A DNA stretch of 64,000 bases from Lactifluus volemus (taxonomy: Eukaryota > Basidiomycota > Agaricomycetes > Russulales > Russulaceae). Numbering within the stretch: the first letter of the stretch is position 1; each line of letters begins with the position of its first letter. Position numbers and translations under genes: made by a program. This document shows positions 25,790 to 36,085 of the stretch, piece by piece. The notes under the pieces are model-generated. The model did not search any database and was not told the origin of the DNA. It saw nothing but the letters and a program-made list of their open reading frames with translations. The DNA lies in the NCBI GenBank assembly GCA_022376515.1, contig WTXI01000085.1:1-64000 (forward strand), written 5' to 3'.

Positions 25790-26161
25790 TAGTGCGACTC
25801 GTCCTCTGTCTAACCTGGCTCTTATATAAATGCCGTGCCGATTATTATAGTCCGAGTCTCCGAGATCAAGCATGTTCCGTCTCGTGCCTCCACACTAAAA
25901 AAAACACGTACGACCACAGCCCTGTGAACAGCTTTGAACCTTACTCGACAACCTTGTGACCCTCTAGTTCCACAAGTTTGCTTTTCCCGTCCTGCTGCAC
26001 CGCACCCATGCTGTATAGCCTCAAGTACATATTTACCTAAATGACGACGCTCCCCCTTCCGGACCGCTCAGTGTTGAAATCTATTCCGGAGAAATCGGGA
26101 TGGTGTCCTCAACTTCCAGCTCTTGACTAAGCTCCCGCATTGTACTGTAGAGGACAAAAGT

Positions 26162-27078
26162 TGACACTTTTGCACGGCAGCCTCAAGGCGCGCGGGCTGA
26201 TCTCTAGCCAATGAGAGTGGGCGCCGCTCCTCCTCGGCGAACATCCCTTTATAGAAATGCTCCGACACGGGTGTCGGCCATCGAAACGGGCAGTATTGCA
26301 TTCGCCGCGGTGTGAGGTGCTGCAACACCTTAGTCGGGAAAAATCTGGCTCGTATCGATTCACTCCGCAGCATTGGCACAACGGAAAGGGGAAAAAAAAA
26401 AAGGCAAATTTGGGCTGACCGATAGGCTATAGCCGAGAACGTAACAAATGTCGAGCAGGCGTACAGTTAGAGGGGTTCTTCGCCGCCCCTCACCCCGCGG
26501 AGAATGAACACTGTTTCTTTCGAACGGCCGCTTCAACTTCCAGGCTTCCCGTGGCACGCGAAACGCAACCATGCGGTGGTTTCGCGAGGTGTTTCATCAC
26601 CGTCGATTCGAGTCCGCCGATCAAAAAAGCTCGTCGCCCATTGCACGAGTCTCTGTATCTTGAGGGCGTGCCTCAAGTTCTTTTTGCGAGATTCAATCAG
26701 GGTCGAGAGCGTTGGCGTGTATGATGAAACGCTATCCGTCAGAGAAGTACCGCTTGATACCATCCCTTTGATTCAATTGGCCCCGCAGCATGGAGGGGAA
26801 GGCGGACGTCGAACACCACCACACTTGACATTGTACGCGTATCCCCAGTTCGCCACGTCCTGACGAACCAACCATGTCGTACAGTTCAGAGAGTACAAAA
26901 GCGCAGCGAGCGCTGACCAAGTGTCCAACAACTCTTTCCTTTCAGCTTGATCGTCCGTGTGTAGAATCCCTTCGGCCGTAGGTATGAGGACAGGCGCTGA
27001 ATTACGCGACATGATAAGGACGTCGCAGCGGAAGCGGCAGTGATTGACGATGATCATGGGACGACACGCGGCTGCCAT
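26162..27078 (-). pseudogene. Unrecognised gene-like segment, first copy of a duplicated block
   Basis: The minus strand has a chain of coding-looking frames: 27078-26773 (contains LMIVNHCRFRCDV-like start region and LNCTTWLVRQDVANWGY), 26763-26533 and 26381-26068 (contains ARFFPTKVLQHLTPRRM and ARDQPARLEAAVQKC). I do not recognise the family. Most of it recurs at 61577-62048, where about 380 bp corresponding to roughly 26545-26925 is missing. Whether it is one spliced gene, or a broken one, cannot be settled by eye. Confidence 0.4.
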
Positions 27079-27599
27079 TTGGAGGATTTATAACCTTGAG
27101 AAAGTTCAAACCTCGATCTACTCAACGATCTCACCACGCTTTACGCTCGACCGTGACCATCTGACCGAACCAATCGGGCTGTTGGTGATCGTCCGGCGAT
27201 GTCCAACCACGAGTCCGTTGCCGGCGGTGGCGCCTCCTCCTCAGATATGTGGTAGTGACGGACTTCCAATTCACCGGCTAACGGCCACAAACCGGTCGGC
27301 GAGCTCTCACGTTTTTGCTTTCGCCCGAAGCGGCTCATCAAAGTAGGCCTCCCGCCCTCGCTCGAGGGCTCCCCACTGCCTTTTCCGGTGAACCCTCCTC
27401 GATGTGGTAGCAGGACCGGCGGCAGCTGGAGTAGTGGTAGCAACTGCAAGTGGCACGCTTGGCAGTGGAGAGGGCGCTGGAGGGGCAAGTTTCACTGGCT
27501 GTGTCTGGTTCAGATGCTGCCTCAAGCTCACCTTGGAACTGATAATAGATCTCCTTCTGATGCTTTGAAGCACAGAATACTCAATGGACAACACTGGTT
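27079..27599. other. No gene recognised
   Basis: Minus-strand frames at 27141-27594 are Pro/Ala/Ser/Arg-rich with no domain that I recognise. They end at the boundary of the mobile element starting at 27600, so a gene could have been truncated by that insertion, but there is no positive evidence. Confidence 0.35.
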
Positions 27600-29032
27600 C
27601 ATCAGGAAAATCCAGAAAAAACTTAGTTGGCTTAACTAGCTTATTTCATTTTTAAGCCTGTCAAGTTGCTCAAGCTGCTTATTTTTTACTTAGAAAATGA
27701 GTATGTAAAACAAGTAAGCAAATCAAGGCCAAAGATAAGCACATTAAGTAATTAAGATGTGTAAGACACTTAAGACAAGCAAAACAGAAATAAAAAATTA
27801 ATTTATGTAATTTAACTAAAGTCCGAAAAAAAATATGCTAAGTTGCAACTCGCGAAATTTTCGCTAAGTCGTTACAGTGGGTGTATTATTTACTACTGTT
27901 TGCACAATGTTGATTTTCGTGCCTCTCGTAGTCTGCCGCCCCTTTCCATCTCTCCCTCTATCCCACTCTGTCGTTGTCTGCCTCGCCCCAACACGTCCCA
28001 CTGCTGCCTTCTCCACGTCCCCTCCTTCTCTGCCCCTGCCTCTGCCTCCTTCTCTGCCTCCCTCTCTGCCTCCCTCTCTGGCTCTGGCTCTGGCTCTTGT
28101 TCTGGCTCTGCCTCTTCGCGTCGTCATGCGCCTCCTGTACCCGCGCCTCCCCCACTGCTTTTGTTTCCTCTTGGATTCACTGCCTCTGTGAGGCAGTCTA
28201 CGTTGTCGCGCTGCCTGCGTCGACGTCCTGGTACGTTATCACGCTGCCTGCCCCGCCTCAACGCGAACTGACTTTTTTTTCTTTTTTTTCGTCGCCTCCT
28301 CCTCCTTGACTACCTCCCGTGCTGCCGCCTCTGCTGCCTGGACCACCACCCCCTGCGCCTCCTCCTCCTACGTCTCGCGCCTCCTCCTGTGCCTCCTCCC
28401 GCACCTCCCGCACCTCCTCCCACGTCCTGCGCCTTCTCCTGCGCTTCCTCCTGCTCCGCGCCTCCTGTGCGTCCCGTGCGTTCTCTCGCGCCTCCTGCGC
28501 GCCTCGCCTCCTCCCGCGCGTTCTCTCTCGCCTCCCATGCACCTCGCCTCCGCCCGCGCGTTCTCTCGTGCCTCCCACGCCCCACGCCCCCTCCCGCGCC
28601 CCCCTCCCATGCCTCCCGTGGCCTCCTCCCACGCCTCCCGCGGCCTCCTCCCACGCCTCCACCACCACCACCACCACCTCCTCCCTGTGGCCCTGCAGCC
28701 CCCACCCCTGCCAGGGCTGTTCCACCAAGGCTGGTGGAACCATTGTCTCCTGTACATAGTCATGTTGTAGTTTAGCTCAATATATGATTTTTATTGCCCT
28801 AAATCTGTGTGCTTGAAAACTTTTGGTAAGCACAGATCTAAGCTGCCATTTAAGTGAACTAAGCCCAAAATAAGCATCAATAAGCCCTGGCTAAGTCAAA
28901 TTAAGGAGAAGACCTAGCTTAGCCTAAGCATGGCCAGCTTAGAGACATTTTGCTTAAAAGTGCTTAGAAGTGTTGTTAAGTCATATTAAGCATGCTCAAG
29001 TGCTGTTAAGAAAAACTCGGATTTTCCTGATG
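27600..29032 (+). mobile_element. 1.43-kb TIR element with C/T-rich repeat core, copy 1
   Basis: Terminal inverted repeats begin CATCAGGAAAATCC at 27600 and the reverse complement ends at 29032. Inside the ends are AT-rich stretches full of CTTAAG/TAAGCA-like motifs. The middle (about 27940-28740) is a strongly strand-asymmetric run of CCTCC/GCGC-type degenerate repeats with almost no stop codons in any frame. The reverse complement of the whole element lies at 51481-52930. No transposase is encoded, so it is presumably non-autonomous. Long Pro/Arg/Ala-rich frames in the core are a composition effect. Superfamily unknown; no clear target duplication flanks this copy. Confidence 0.85.
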
Positions 29033-29240
29033 GAGGTAGGTGAACATGGTGTCTACACTATATAAGGAATGACCAACTGAGGTCAAATTCTAAGGGAGTT
29101 AAGTTATAAGGAGATAATGAAATCAACTTGGTACTGAATGTGGAAAGTCTGTGGGTATCGGTGTCACGCATCATGTGATGTGTGACCATGAAGCGTTGCT
29201 TGACTTGCGCCTTGCGAGGCTGCGCTCCCAACAATAGGCT

Positions 29241-29537
29241 TCACAGGCAACAACCATGAAAGACTTAGTGGCATTGATCTTGCTCACAAAGCTCAGAAAG
29301 AAGTTCTCTCATGTGGCAAAGTATAAGTCAGTGGCCAAAGAATTCTATACCATAGTCAAGGTACAGTAGGGTTTAAGCCTGTCACTGTCAGCCCAACAGG
29401 CTTAAACCCTACTGTACCTTGACTATGGTATAGAATTCTTTGGCCACTGACTTATACTTTGCCACATGAGAGAACTTCTTTCTGAGCTTTGTGAGCAAGA
29501 TCAATGCCACTAAGTCTTTCATGGTTGTTGCCTGTGA
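29241..29537. repeat. Perfect palindrome, 142-bp arms
   Basis: Arms 29241-29382 and 29396-29537 are exact reverse complements by my reading, with a 13-base spacer. The right arm is part of a longer minus-strand reading frame (29409-29708), so the left arm looks like a fold-back copy of the end of that frame. Confidence 0.92.
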
Positions 29538-29708
29538 TAGAAAATCCATGATCCTTTGGCAGTTGTCAGGGTCTATCAGCATCAGGTTGATGTCTTCCTT
29601 GAGAAGCTGTGAAAGGAGTGGTATCACCTGGGCTTTGTAGCCATCACCACAGTGTAATTGTTGATTTGGTAGTTGCTTGCAGAGAATGCCCATTACAGTC
29701 ATTCCCAT
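29409..29708 (-). CDS. Hypothetical 99-aa frame ending in a palindrome
   Basis: Starts MGMTVMGILCKQLPN and includes INLMLIDPDNCQRIMDFLSQ and LRKKFSHVAKYKSVAKEFY. The sequence looks helical and coding-like, but I recognise no family. Its C-terminal 47 codons are duplicated in reverse in the left arm of the palindrome. It may be a fragment of a gene carried by a mobile element. Confidence 0.3.
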   Translation of the reverse strand: MGMTVMGILCKQLPNQQLHCGDGYKAQVIPLLSQLLKEDINLMLIDPDNCQRIMDFLSQATTMKDLVALILLTKLRKKFSHVAKYKSVAKEFYTIVKVQ

Positions 29709-29888
29709 GGTTTGTCCAGAAGCTTAGACCATGCCATCATGGAACAAAGGAGCAAAGGAAGGAACTGTTACAGTTATGCAGACTTATCCATTGCTGGAGT
29801 CTGACACTGTCAGGCTGACATCACCAGCACATTTTAGTGAGCATCAGACCAACAACTAGAAGATGAGCTGCTGATGCAGCTGAGATGG

Positions 29889-29980
29889 TAGATGTTGGTG
29901 AGTGATTTGCAAGGGATGAACCTGAGACACCACTGGGTGGGTCTCAGGTTTGTCCCTTGCAAATCACTCACCAACATCTA
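29889..29980. repeat. Fold-back palindrome, 40-bp arms
   Basis: Arms 29889-29928 and 29941-29980 pair with two mismatches around a 12-base loop (ACCACTGGGTGG). It lies 350 bp from the larger palindrome at 29241-29537. Confidence 0.88.
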
Positions 29981-30407
29981 CTGCAGGCTTCATGCATATC
30001 TGGATCAAGAACTACTCCACACTTGCTCTCCAGCCTCCACTGTTTTTTTGTAAGATCACTGGCCATAGGGGACCTTATCTCATAGGCGGACGCGACACCA
30101 GGATTGAGAAAAGGAAAGCTCATCACGCGCAGAATGTCGTGACCATTCGACAAAGAAAAAGAATACAGGTATTTTGAAAAACTTACAGTCCAGCGTCCTC
30201 TTCGCCAACTAGTGTCCTAACGGAACTGGGTCAAAGTCTCCAGCGATCTGTACGGGAACGAACTATCTTTCCCAATAAAAGGTGTAGATGTATATATGAA
30301 GGAGATGAACGTCAGAGCGACTGGTTTGCCTGTTCCCGCAACCATTCCACTACCGCCGCAAAGCCGGCGCTCGCGAGGAAGCTCCAATCGAACACAGATC
30401 CGAAAGT

Positions 30408-31095
30408 CTCACATGCCCAGGTGAGTGAGTCGAACAGAAGTACGCCAAAGACGAGCGCAGTCACGAAGATGATAAACTACCAATGATTGTTGACGCTTGG
30501 AAAGACGTGAGTCGCAGTTTGATAAACGGATTCTAAACCTTACCGCAATTCGGGCAATGGCTAAACCTGATGATTAAAATCCGTGATGTAATCTGAGAAT
30601 TATAGCTTACTGGTCAGAGCGCGCGATACATCTGTCACAAATCCGGCAATGTTTCGAACGCAGAGGCTTTCTTGCCTACTTGATTGCGTATTCCGGGTTA
30701 CGAGCGAGCTCGAAACGGAAAGGAACATGACAGTTTGTTGAATTAGGTGTGAAGGGAACGAGGGGCTTCAGGGCCGGTCAGAAGAGGTATTCGAGCAAGT
30801 CGTCCAGTTGGTGCGAAATCAAATAACGACAGTATAGGCCAGAGCCAAGAGCACAAGGACGGAGGGGATGCTCGTGGGAAGAAAGTAAGCAGAGCACGAA
30901 AACGCGCGATGTCGGCATCAACAAAATCAGAAACGACGCCATTATCGACACCTCCTTTCCGGAACATTCGTTCCTGTTGTGAGTGGCCGTGACGAGAAGT
31001 CGCAGAAAGCGAAAGCACCTTGCATCCTGCAAAATTGATGAAGGGAGCTGGTTAGCTGTACGAACTTGGACTAGGCTCGGAAAGGTAGGGTGAGT
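30408..31095. repeat. ~690-bp duplicated segment D1 (with 49017-49728)
   Basis: Nearly collinear with 49017-49728 in the same orientation, with scattered substitutions and small indels. Its first 70 bp on the minus strand encode an AKR1-like transmembrane segment (ALVFGVLLFDSLTW). The rest has minus-strand frames (ARCFRFLRLLVTATHNRN, PTSRVFVLCLLSSHEHPLRP) of unknown identity. Part of it resembles sequence about 150-250 bp after the F-box gene (58600-58700). Confidence 0.85.
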
Positions 31096-31181
31096 TCCGA
31101 GAGAGCAATTGCATGCTAAGTTACCTTATGGAAAGCAAGACAGCACAACATGAAGTGTTGTCGTGACATTCAAAGTTTGAC

Positions 31182-31903
31182 ATGTTGGACCAGTTGGAAA
31201 AACAGCAGGGACTGAATAAAAAGATAAAAATAGGAAAATCAATAGGTGATTGGGGAACCTCATTCTGTTACGGTCCCGTCAGCTTTATGAAGTTCGACGC
31301 ATCAGATATAGCGCGCGGGAAAGAATGGACGTGCCCTTGCGAGGCGCAGGCACAGGTATACGTTCACGTGGTGGAAGGTGCAGGACAGTCTCCGCTTCAA
31401 TCCTCGCGTCATCTCTCACTGTATGGGGTGTGCATTGTCTTCAGCGGCAAGAACATGAGGTCCATATCCTTCTATTACGAAAGACGAAGCCACAAAATGA
31501 AAGAAAGAGAAGCATATTTCTTGCGATCACAGCAAAAGAAGGGAATTTACGAGACAGTGCAACGCGTAGTAGAGACCATCGTCCGATTCGTCCCTTTCCC
31601 AGAATCAGACACGAAGGGCTCCAAGTCGTAGCGCTGTTTGTACCACGCATCGTTCCTGTTCCTTCAGCTCAGTCGTGTCATCTCTTACCGTATGCATTGG
31701 GGCCGCTCGCCACCGCCCGTCTTGGTGATTCTCACGACCGATTTTCTCGTCTAGCTTGTTTATGTTATCCAGCAGCTCTACGGTTATTCACAGAACTGAC
31801 TCGGAAATATACAGGAAATTACGGTCGAGCGGTGCTCAAAGCACCACCTGAGATAGTCGCCGCCGAAGCACACAGGTTTCCACCAATTCTCTATGAGAAA
31901 TAA
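31182..31903 (+). other. Two overlapping frames of unknown nature
   Basis: Frames of 149 codons (31182-31631, with SGKNMRSISFYYERR) and 217 codons (31250-31903) overlap in different phases. The second ends with a plausible protein-like tail (PEIVAAEAHRFPPILYEK). Neither resembles a family I know. If a real spliced gene is present I could not define its exons. Confidence 0.25.
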
Positions 31904-32269
31904 AATCTTATGAATGTGGTGGCACCTGCCATCAACTGCCTTCGTCTCGCTGCTTTTTTGCCCTCATAGACATGTTACATTTTCGGCTGCAGTATGCTCT
32001 ACCTGTCTAACTTATGTAGACGATCAGTGGCTCACAATTACGCCAAATCGCACTTCAAATGATGACGCTCAAGTGTCCAGTCTCGGCAGGTATGGGCTTC
32101 ATGGGTGCGCGTGGTGGTTCCCTCACGACCCAATGGACCACTTTCACAATCAGAGCTCCTCGTCGTCCAGAGTCATTCCTAAAGAATGTAACAAGGGCGC
32201 GATAGCCTGAGGTGTTTGATTGTATAAATACTAAGGTGTGTCAATGGACCGAAGGCGCATAGAATGAAA

Positions 32270-33250
32270 TGGACACGGAATACCTGTAAAAGTGAGTTCA
32301 AGTGGCAGATATTTCCGAGCTGATTGAGACCTCTTGGCCAATCTTGACGTGTGGCAAGGACCACTTCACCAACTGATCCTTAGTGTCGGTCTCCTCATTT
32401 GGCACACGTAGGCGGCGGCGGGTCACACACGATTGCAACCTGTCTCAAGGAACCTGCGCAAGCGGTGGCTATCCCTCATCCCTGCGATGACCGAGACAGC
32501 CTCGCCCATCCTATCCACCTGATTCGGCTGATCCTCAACCTGCGGCCCACACACGTAAACACATGACCTGTAATACGTTGTACCAGGAACAAAGAGCAAA
32601 GAGCAAAGCTTACCCGCATCGCGAAAACGGTGATGAGCATCCCATCGCTGATCTCGGCAGGCACCCCAAGCATCGAGTATGCACGCTCGGGCGTCATCTT
32701 TTGCTTGTTGCCACTTTTTCCACAGCCCCTCGTTCCTACGCATCTCCGCAATGTGGCGGAAAGCATCGTTCGCATTCGACAACTGCTGCCCGTCGTCACC
32801 CTTGCACCAAGCACGCCAGATGGCTTCCCTCCACGCATTCTCGACAACCTCGTCCGGAACGTCATAGCCGTAGTCGACGCTAAGCGTTCCGTATGGACCG
32901 AAACCGAGGTCACCCAGCGCTTCCCGGAAATCATTGAGCGTGAATCGGCCACGCTCTCGCTCATTGAAGATGAAAGATTGGAGGGCCTGTGAAGGCTCTT
33001 CAGTCATGGTCGCAACCATTCTGCAGTAGGTGTAAAAGCAAGTGAAAAATTCGATTGTCAGTGCGGGATCACAGCAAGTCTGGGCGAAGTACACGAATGT
33101 AACAAGATCTGTGGGCCAATGTCAGAACAAGAGACAGAAGGCGCGTGTGTCCAACGCACCTGGAAAATACCTAGCCTTCGTCAGGCCAAGATGAGTCAAG
33201 GCCAGGTCGATTTTGTCCAAATCACATAGAATATTTGGGAGCTGTCCTCA
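32270..33250 (-). pseudogene. Truncated ubiquitin-specific protease (USP25/28-like N-terminus)
   Basis: Reading the minus strand downwards: a helical pre-catalytic region (LALTHLGLTKARYFPG; FTLNDFREALGDLGFG; VDYGYDVPDEVVENAWREAI), then RAYSMLGVPAEISDGM and ITVFAMR, an intron, VEDQPNQVDRMGEAV, and finally VLATRQDWPRGLNQLGN followed by the Cys-box ICHLNSLLQ. That box corresponds to GNTCYLNSLLQ with the catalytic cysteine retained. The similarity stops there: no QQD, finger or His box follows, so over three quarters of the catalytic domain is missing. The frame also shifts between KKWQQAK and RAYSML. I read it as a 5' gene fragment left by rearrangement. Confidence 0.8.
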
Positions 33251-34313
33251 AGCGACTGCACGAGTGAGTGTTCCTCGCGGGCACTATCGATTTTGACCAA
33301 AGTCTTTAGGGGTTCGAATGCGCTTTGAGCGCGGGGGCTATGAGGATATAGATATATTGTCAACTACCGTATATCACGCTAGTCAGACCAGGCTGTTGGA
33401 CCCACCCAACAATCTGCTACCCGAGCGCTGAGTTTCACCATGCGCGAAGCAGCTTGCTGCGCGTAAGCCTGCCAGCAGGCATGGTGGGATCTATATCGGG
33501 TGGAGAGAGCGCAGTATCTGACATGTCTTGCCAAGTTCCTGAATTCGAAGCCAAAGTCTCAAATATGCAGGAACTGGAACCAAGAATCTTCCTTGATACA
33601 GGAAGCTGCGGGGTTTCGCCCCTCAACATGTGACCCTATGTAAAGCCAGACTAGGTTCCAAAAGCAGTGCTTACATTAGAATCTTCTAGAGAGTTATCAA
33701 AGCGGCGAGCTCGCCAGACCTAGTATCGGGGGGTGGGTTCTCCGCCTTATTTTTGACCAAATGTTCAAGTAGCTTCACGGGATTCACGCCAGGAATGACA
33801 TCCGACGCAGTCACGTAGAAGAAGCATTAGCAACAGACAGTGAGTGAGGAGTTCGCCTTCGCCATCCTCAGGGTCGGCGTCCATCCGAATGTCGTCCGGG
33901 GACTTGCTCCAGCACGGTCGCCGCTAGAGTCAATTCGTCACCTCGCAGGATCATCTTGCGGCGGTGCGACTACACGGGAGTGGGAGGGAAGGTAACACGG
34001 GTCTGAGATCGGGAGGGGTTACAGCTACGGAGGGAGTGTAGGCTCAGTGTGATGAAGCCTAGTATCTGCAAGTGTTGGCGGTAGATTCACAGCAGAATGC
34101 CGCGGCCGGGACGTTTAGGTTTCGCGGACTTGATTCAACCAGTGCACCTCCTCGAGATTGGTATGACAATTGATAGAACTGTGGGTGGCTGCGGTGTTTC
34201 ATCTACAGTCGTAAAGGCTTATCTGTGGCAGTATTGCCAGTGGGCGATAACTGACCACAGACTTGAAGCTGGCCATGTTCAGCGGGTCTTTTGTGGTTGC
34301 CTCCAAACAGGGT
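33251..34313. other. No gene recognised
   Basis: Only short frames occur. GGGTTCGAATGC at 33306-33317 resembles a tRNA B box, but no matching A box or acceptor stem surrounds it. Confidence 0.4.
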
Positions 34314-34393
34314 AAACAATGGTAATGTAGTTGTAGATTGAGAGTATAGGTGGGCACATATACTCTCAATCTATAATTACATTACCATTGTTT
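34314..34393. repeat. AT-rich fold-back, 34-bp arms
   Basis: Arms 34314-34347 and 34360-34393 are reverse complements with two mismatches and a 12-base loop. It lies 138 bp upstream of the priA-like start codon, so it may sit in that gene's promoter or 5' leader. Confidence 0.88.
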
Positions 34394-34530
34394 TAATAGT
34401 GTTGGACAGGACCTTGGGGTTTGCGGGTAGGGTCTGCCCTTGCTGGGGTCTGGGTATGCATTTTGCCGACTCGTACCCCTGATCACGGGACCCGTACCTC
34501 AGCCACGGTTTTCTTTCCGAACGTGACATT

Positions 34531-35559
34531 TTGAAGTTCCTTTCTCTTCTTGGTCTGTTCTTCTGGGCTCGTGCATCGTGCATTAAGACGCGAGAGCCAG
34601 CATCACACCCTCTAGATGCACGCCAACTCTCCGATGTGTGCGCGTATGTTAGCTCAGAGCTTGATGTCCGAGTCGTCCCCGGCGCAGAAGTTATTATTAT
34701 ACCCATTGGCAATATAGGTCGGTCAATCCCCTAGAGCATACGGTGACACCGTTCCTTATCGAATGTCTCAGCTGCATCCCTGTGTATATCGACCCTTCCC
34801 CTTTTCGTTCTGACAAACCCAGTCACAGGCATGGCGGCCAGCAAAGCTGTGGGCGGAGAATCGGATGTTATCGACATTTTGATGGGCCTCGTACGTGAGA
34901 CGGAGAGATCCCTTGAGCATTTATTCTAACTTGACTTGAACTTCAGATCATCCCAGATTCTGGCTGCAACTACCCGGACCACAGCAATCCCGTGTGTGTG
35001 GACCAAGACCCGTGCTGGTTTCAATGCACGGATGGCTTCACAGCTTTCCCACCAGGTAATCCGAGCATGTGCGTTTGCGAGGAACCCTCGGTTGTCTGCA
35101 ACGGCCAGTGTGTGGAAGGTGGGCCATGCCCCACCAGCGCTCCGTCAACATCAAAGAAGAAACGCTGGCTTGGCGGCGGTACTTGTGCCGAGATGGGTCC
35201 TGAATGGGCTGCATGCGGTGTCTTTGGCGGCGCTGCCCGTTCATGGGAGTGCATCAATACGGCCCGCGATCTCGAAAGCTGTGAGTACTCCCTCGAGAAC
35301 GTTTTTGGCTCTATATGCGCATATCGACTGACGCGGGTTTCGTCTTGACTCAGGTGGCGGGTGCATGCTACCTTTGACACCTTATTTTCCAATCGGCCAG
35401 GATTGTACTTCCCTCCCCGGTGTCGCGGACGTCGCCTGTATTGCAGGTGAATGTGTTGTCCACTGTTGCCTCCCTGGGTACGTTGTCGCGCGCGACGGCA
35501 ACCATTGCGCCTCTAGGCACGGAAATATTTCACAGCATTCTGGGCACGATGAGGGCTAA
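34531..35559 (+). CDS. priA-like cysteine-rich secreted protein
   Basis: Resembles the mushroom priA family (Lentinula), abundant cysteine-rich proteins linked to fruiting-body primordia; biochemical role unknown. Exons 34531-34717, 34829-34890, 34947-35280 and 35354-35559 join in frame to 262 aa. It starts with a likely signal peptide (MKFLSLLGLFFWARAS). A cysteine-rich body follows: CNYPDHSNPVCVDQD, CWFQCTDGFTAFPPGNPSMC, CEEPSVVCNGQCVEGGPCP, then WECINTARDLESCGGCM and VACIAGECVVHCCLPGY, ending DGNHC plus a short tail. This order is as in the family. Part of the usual hydrophobic stretch after exon 1 seems short, so a small exon may be missed. Immediately downstream lies a hAT transposase remnant. 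Confidence 0.85.
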
Positions 35560-35579
35560 GCTGAGTCTGTACCTGCGAG

Positions 35580-36085
35580 GGTTTATATGCTCGAACACGT
35601 CCCTCTGTGGAAATGGAAATATTGAATCCTTGCCGACTGAACTGACAGACACAGACTCGAGCCTGGGCGATGATGAATTCATGGACGAACTCGATCGCTA
35701 CCTACTGGCCGCGTGAAGGACATGACGGACCCGTTGCACTGGTGGGTCGAGAATCAAGGCACTTACCCTCGTCTATGGCGGATGGCTCGGGATTACTTGA
35801 CTATGCCAGGTGATGCCGTCTCACAGCATCACTCAGTTTCTTGGCTAACCAAACCTTGTAGCCTCATCTGTCGCAGTGGAGCGCGTTTTCAGCCGAGGAC
35901 GTCTGGTCATTTCTCATACCCGTAACTGGCTTTCAGCTTGGCCAACGCGCGCCCTCCTTTGCCTCAACGGATGGAGTAAGGCCGGTTTTATTCACTCTAC
36001 GGACTTGTCATCTGCGGCGGCCATGCCAGATGCCACGGGAGAGACCAAGTTGGATGCCAGTTGGGGAACCATGATGGGAGATTAA
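35580..36085 (+). pseudogene. hAT transposase C-terminal remnant
   Basis: Encodes the hAT C-terminal dimerisation region: DDEFMDELDRYLLAA, then after a one-base frame change MTDPLHWWVENQGTYPRL, LWRMARDYLTMPA, and after a 51-nt intron SSVAVERVFSRGRLVISHTR and RALLCLNGWSKAGFI. The DPL-WW, YPRL and VAVERVFS motifs identify the family. The DDE catalytic domain and BED finger upstream are absent, so the remnant cannot transpose. Confidence 0.85.

Noticed and set aside
28258..28770. Several overlapping frames over 120 codons on both strands (and the counterpart at 51738-52249), Pro/Arg/Gly/Ala-rich
   Set aside because: Caused by the near absence of stop codons in the C/T- or G/A-rich repeat core of the mobile element; open in almost all frames, low complexity, no start context or domain.
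33306..33317. tRNA B-box-like GGGTTCGAATGC
   Set aside because: No A box at the right distance and no acceptor or anticodon stem could be folded around it.
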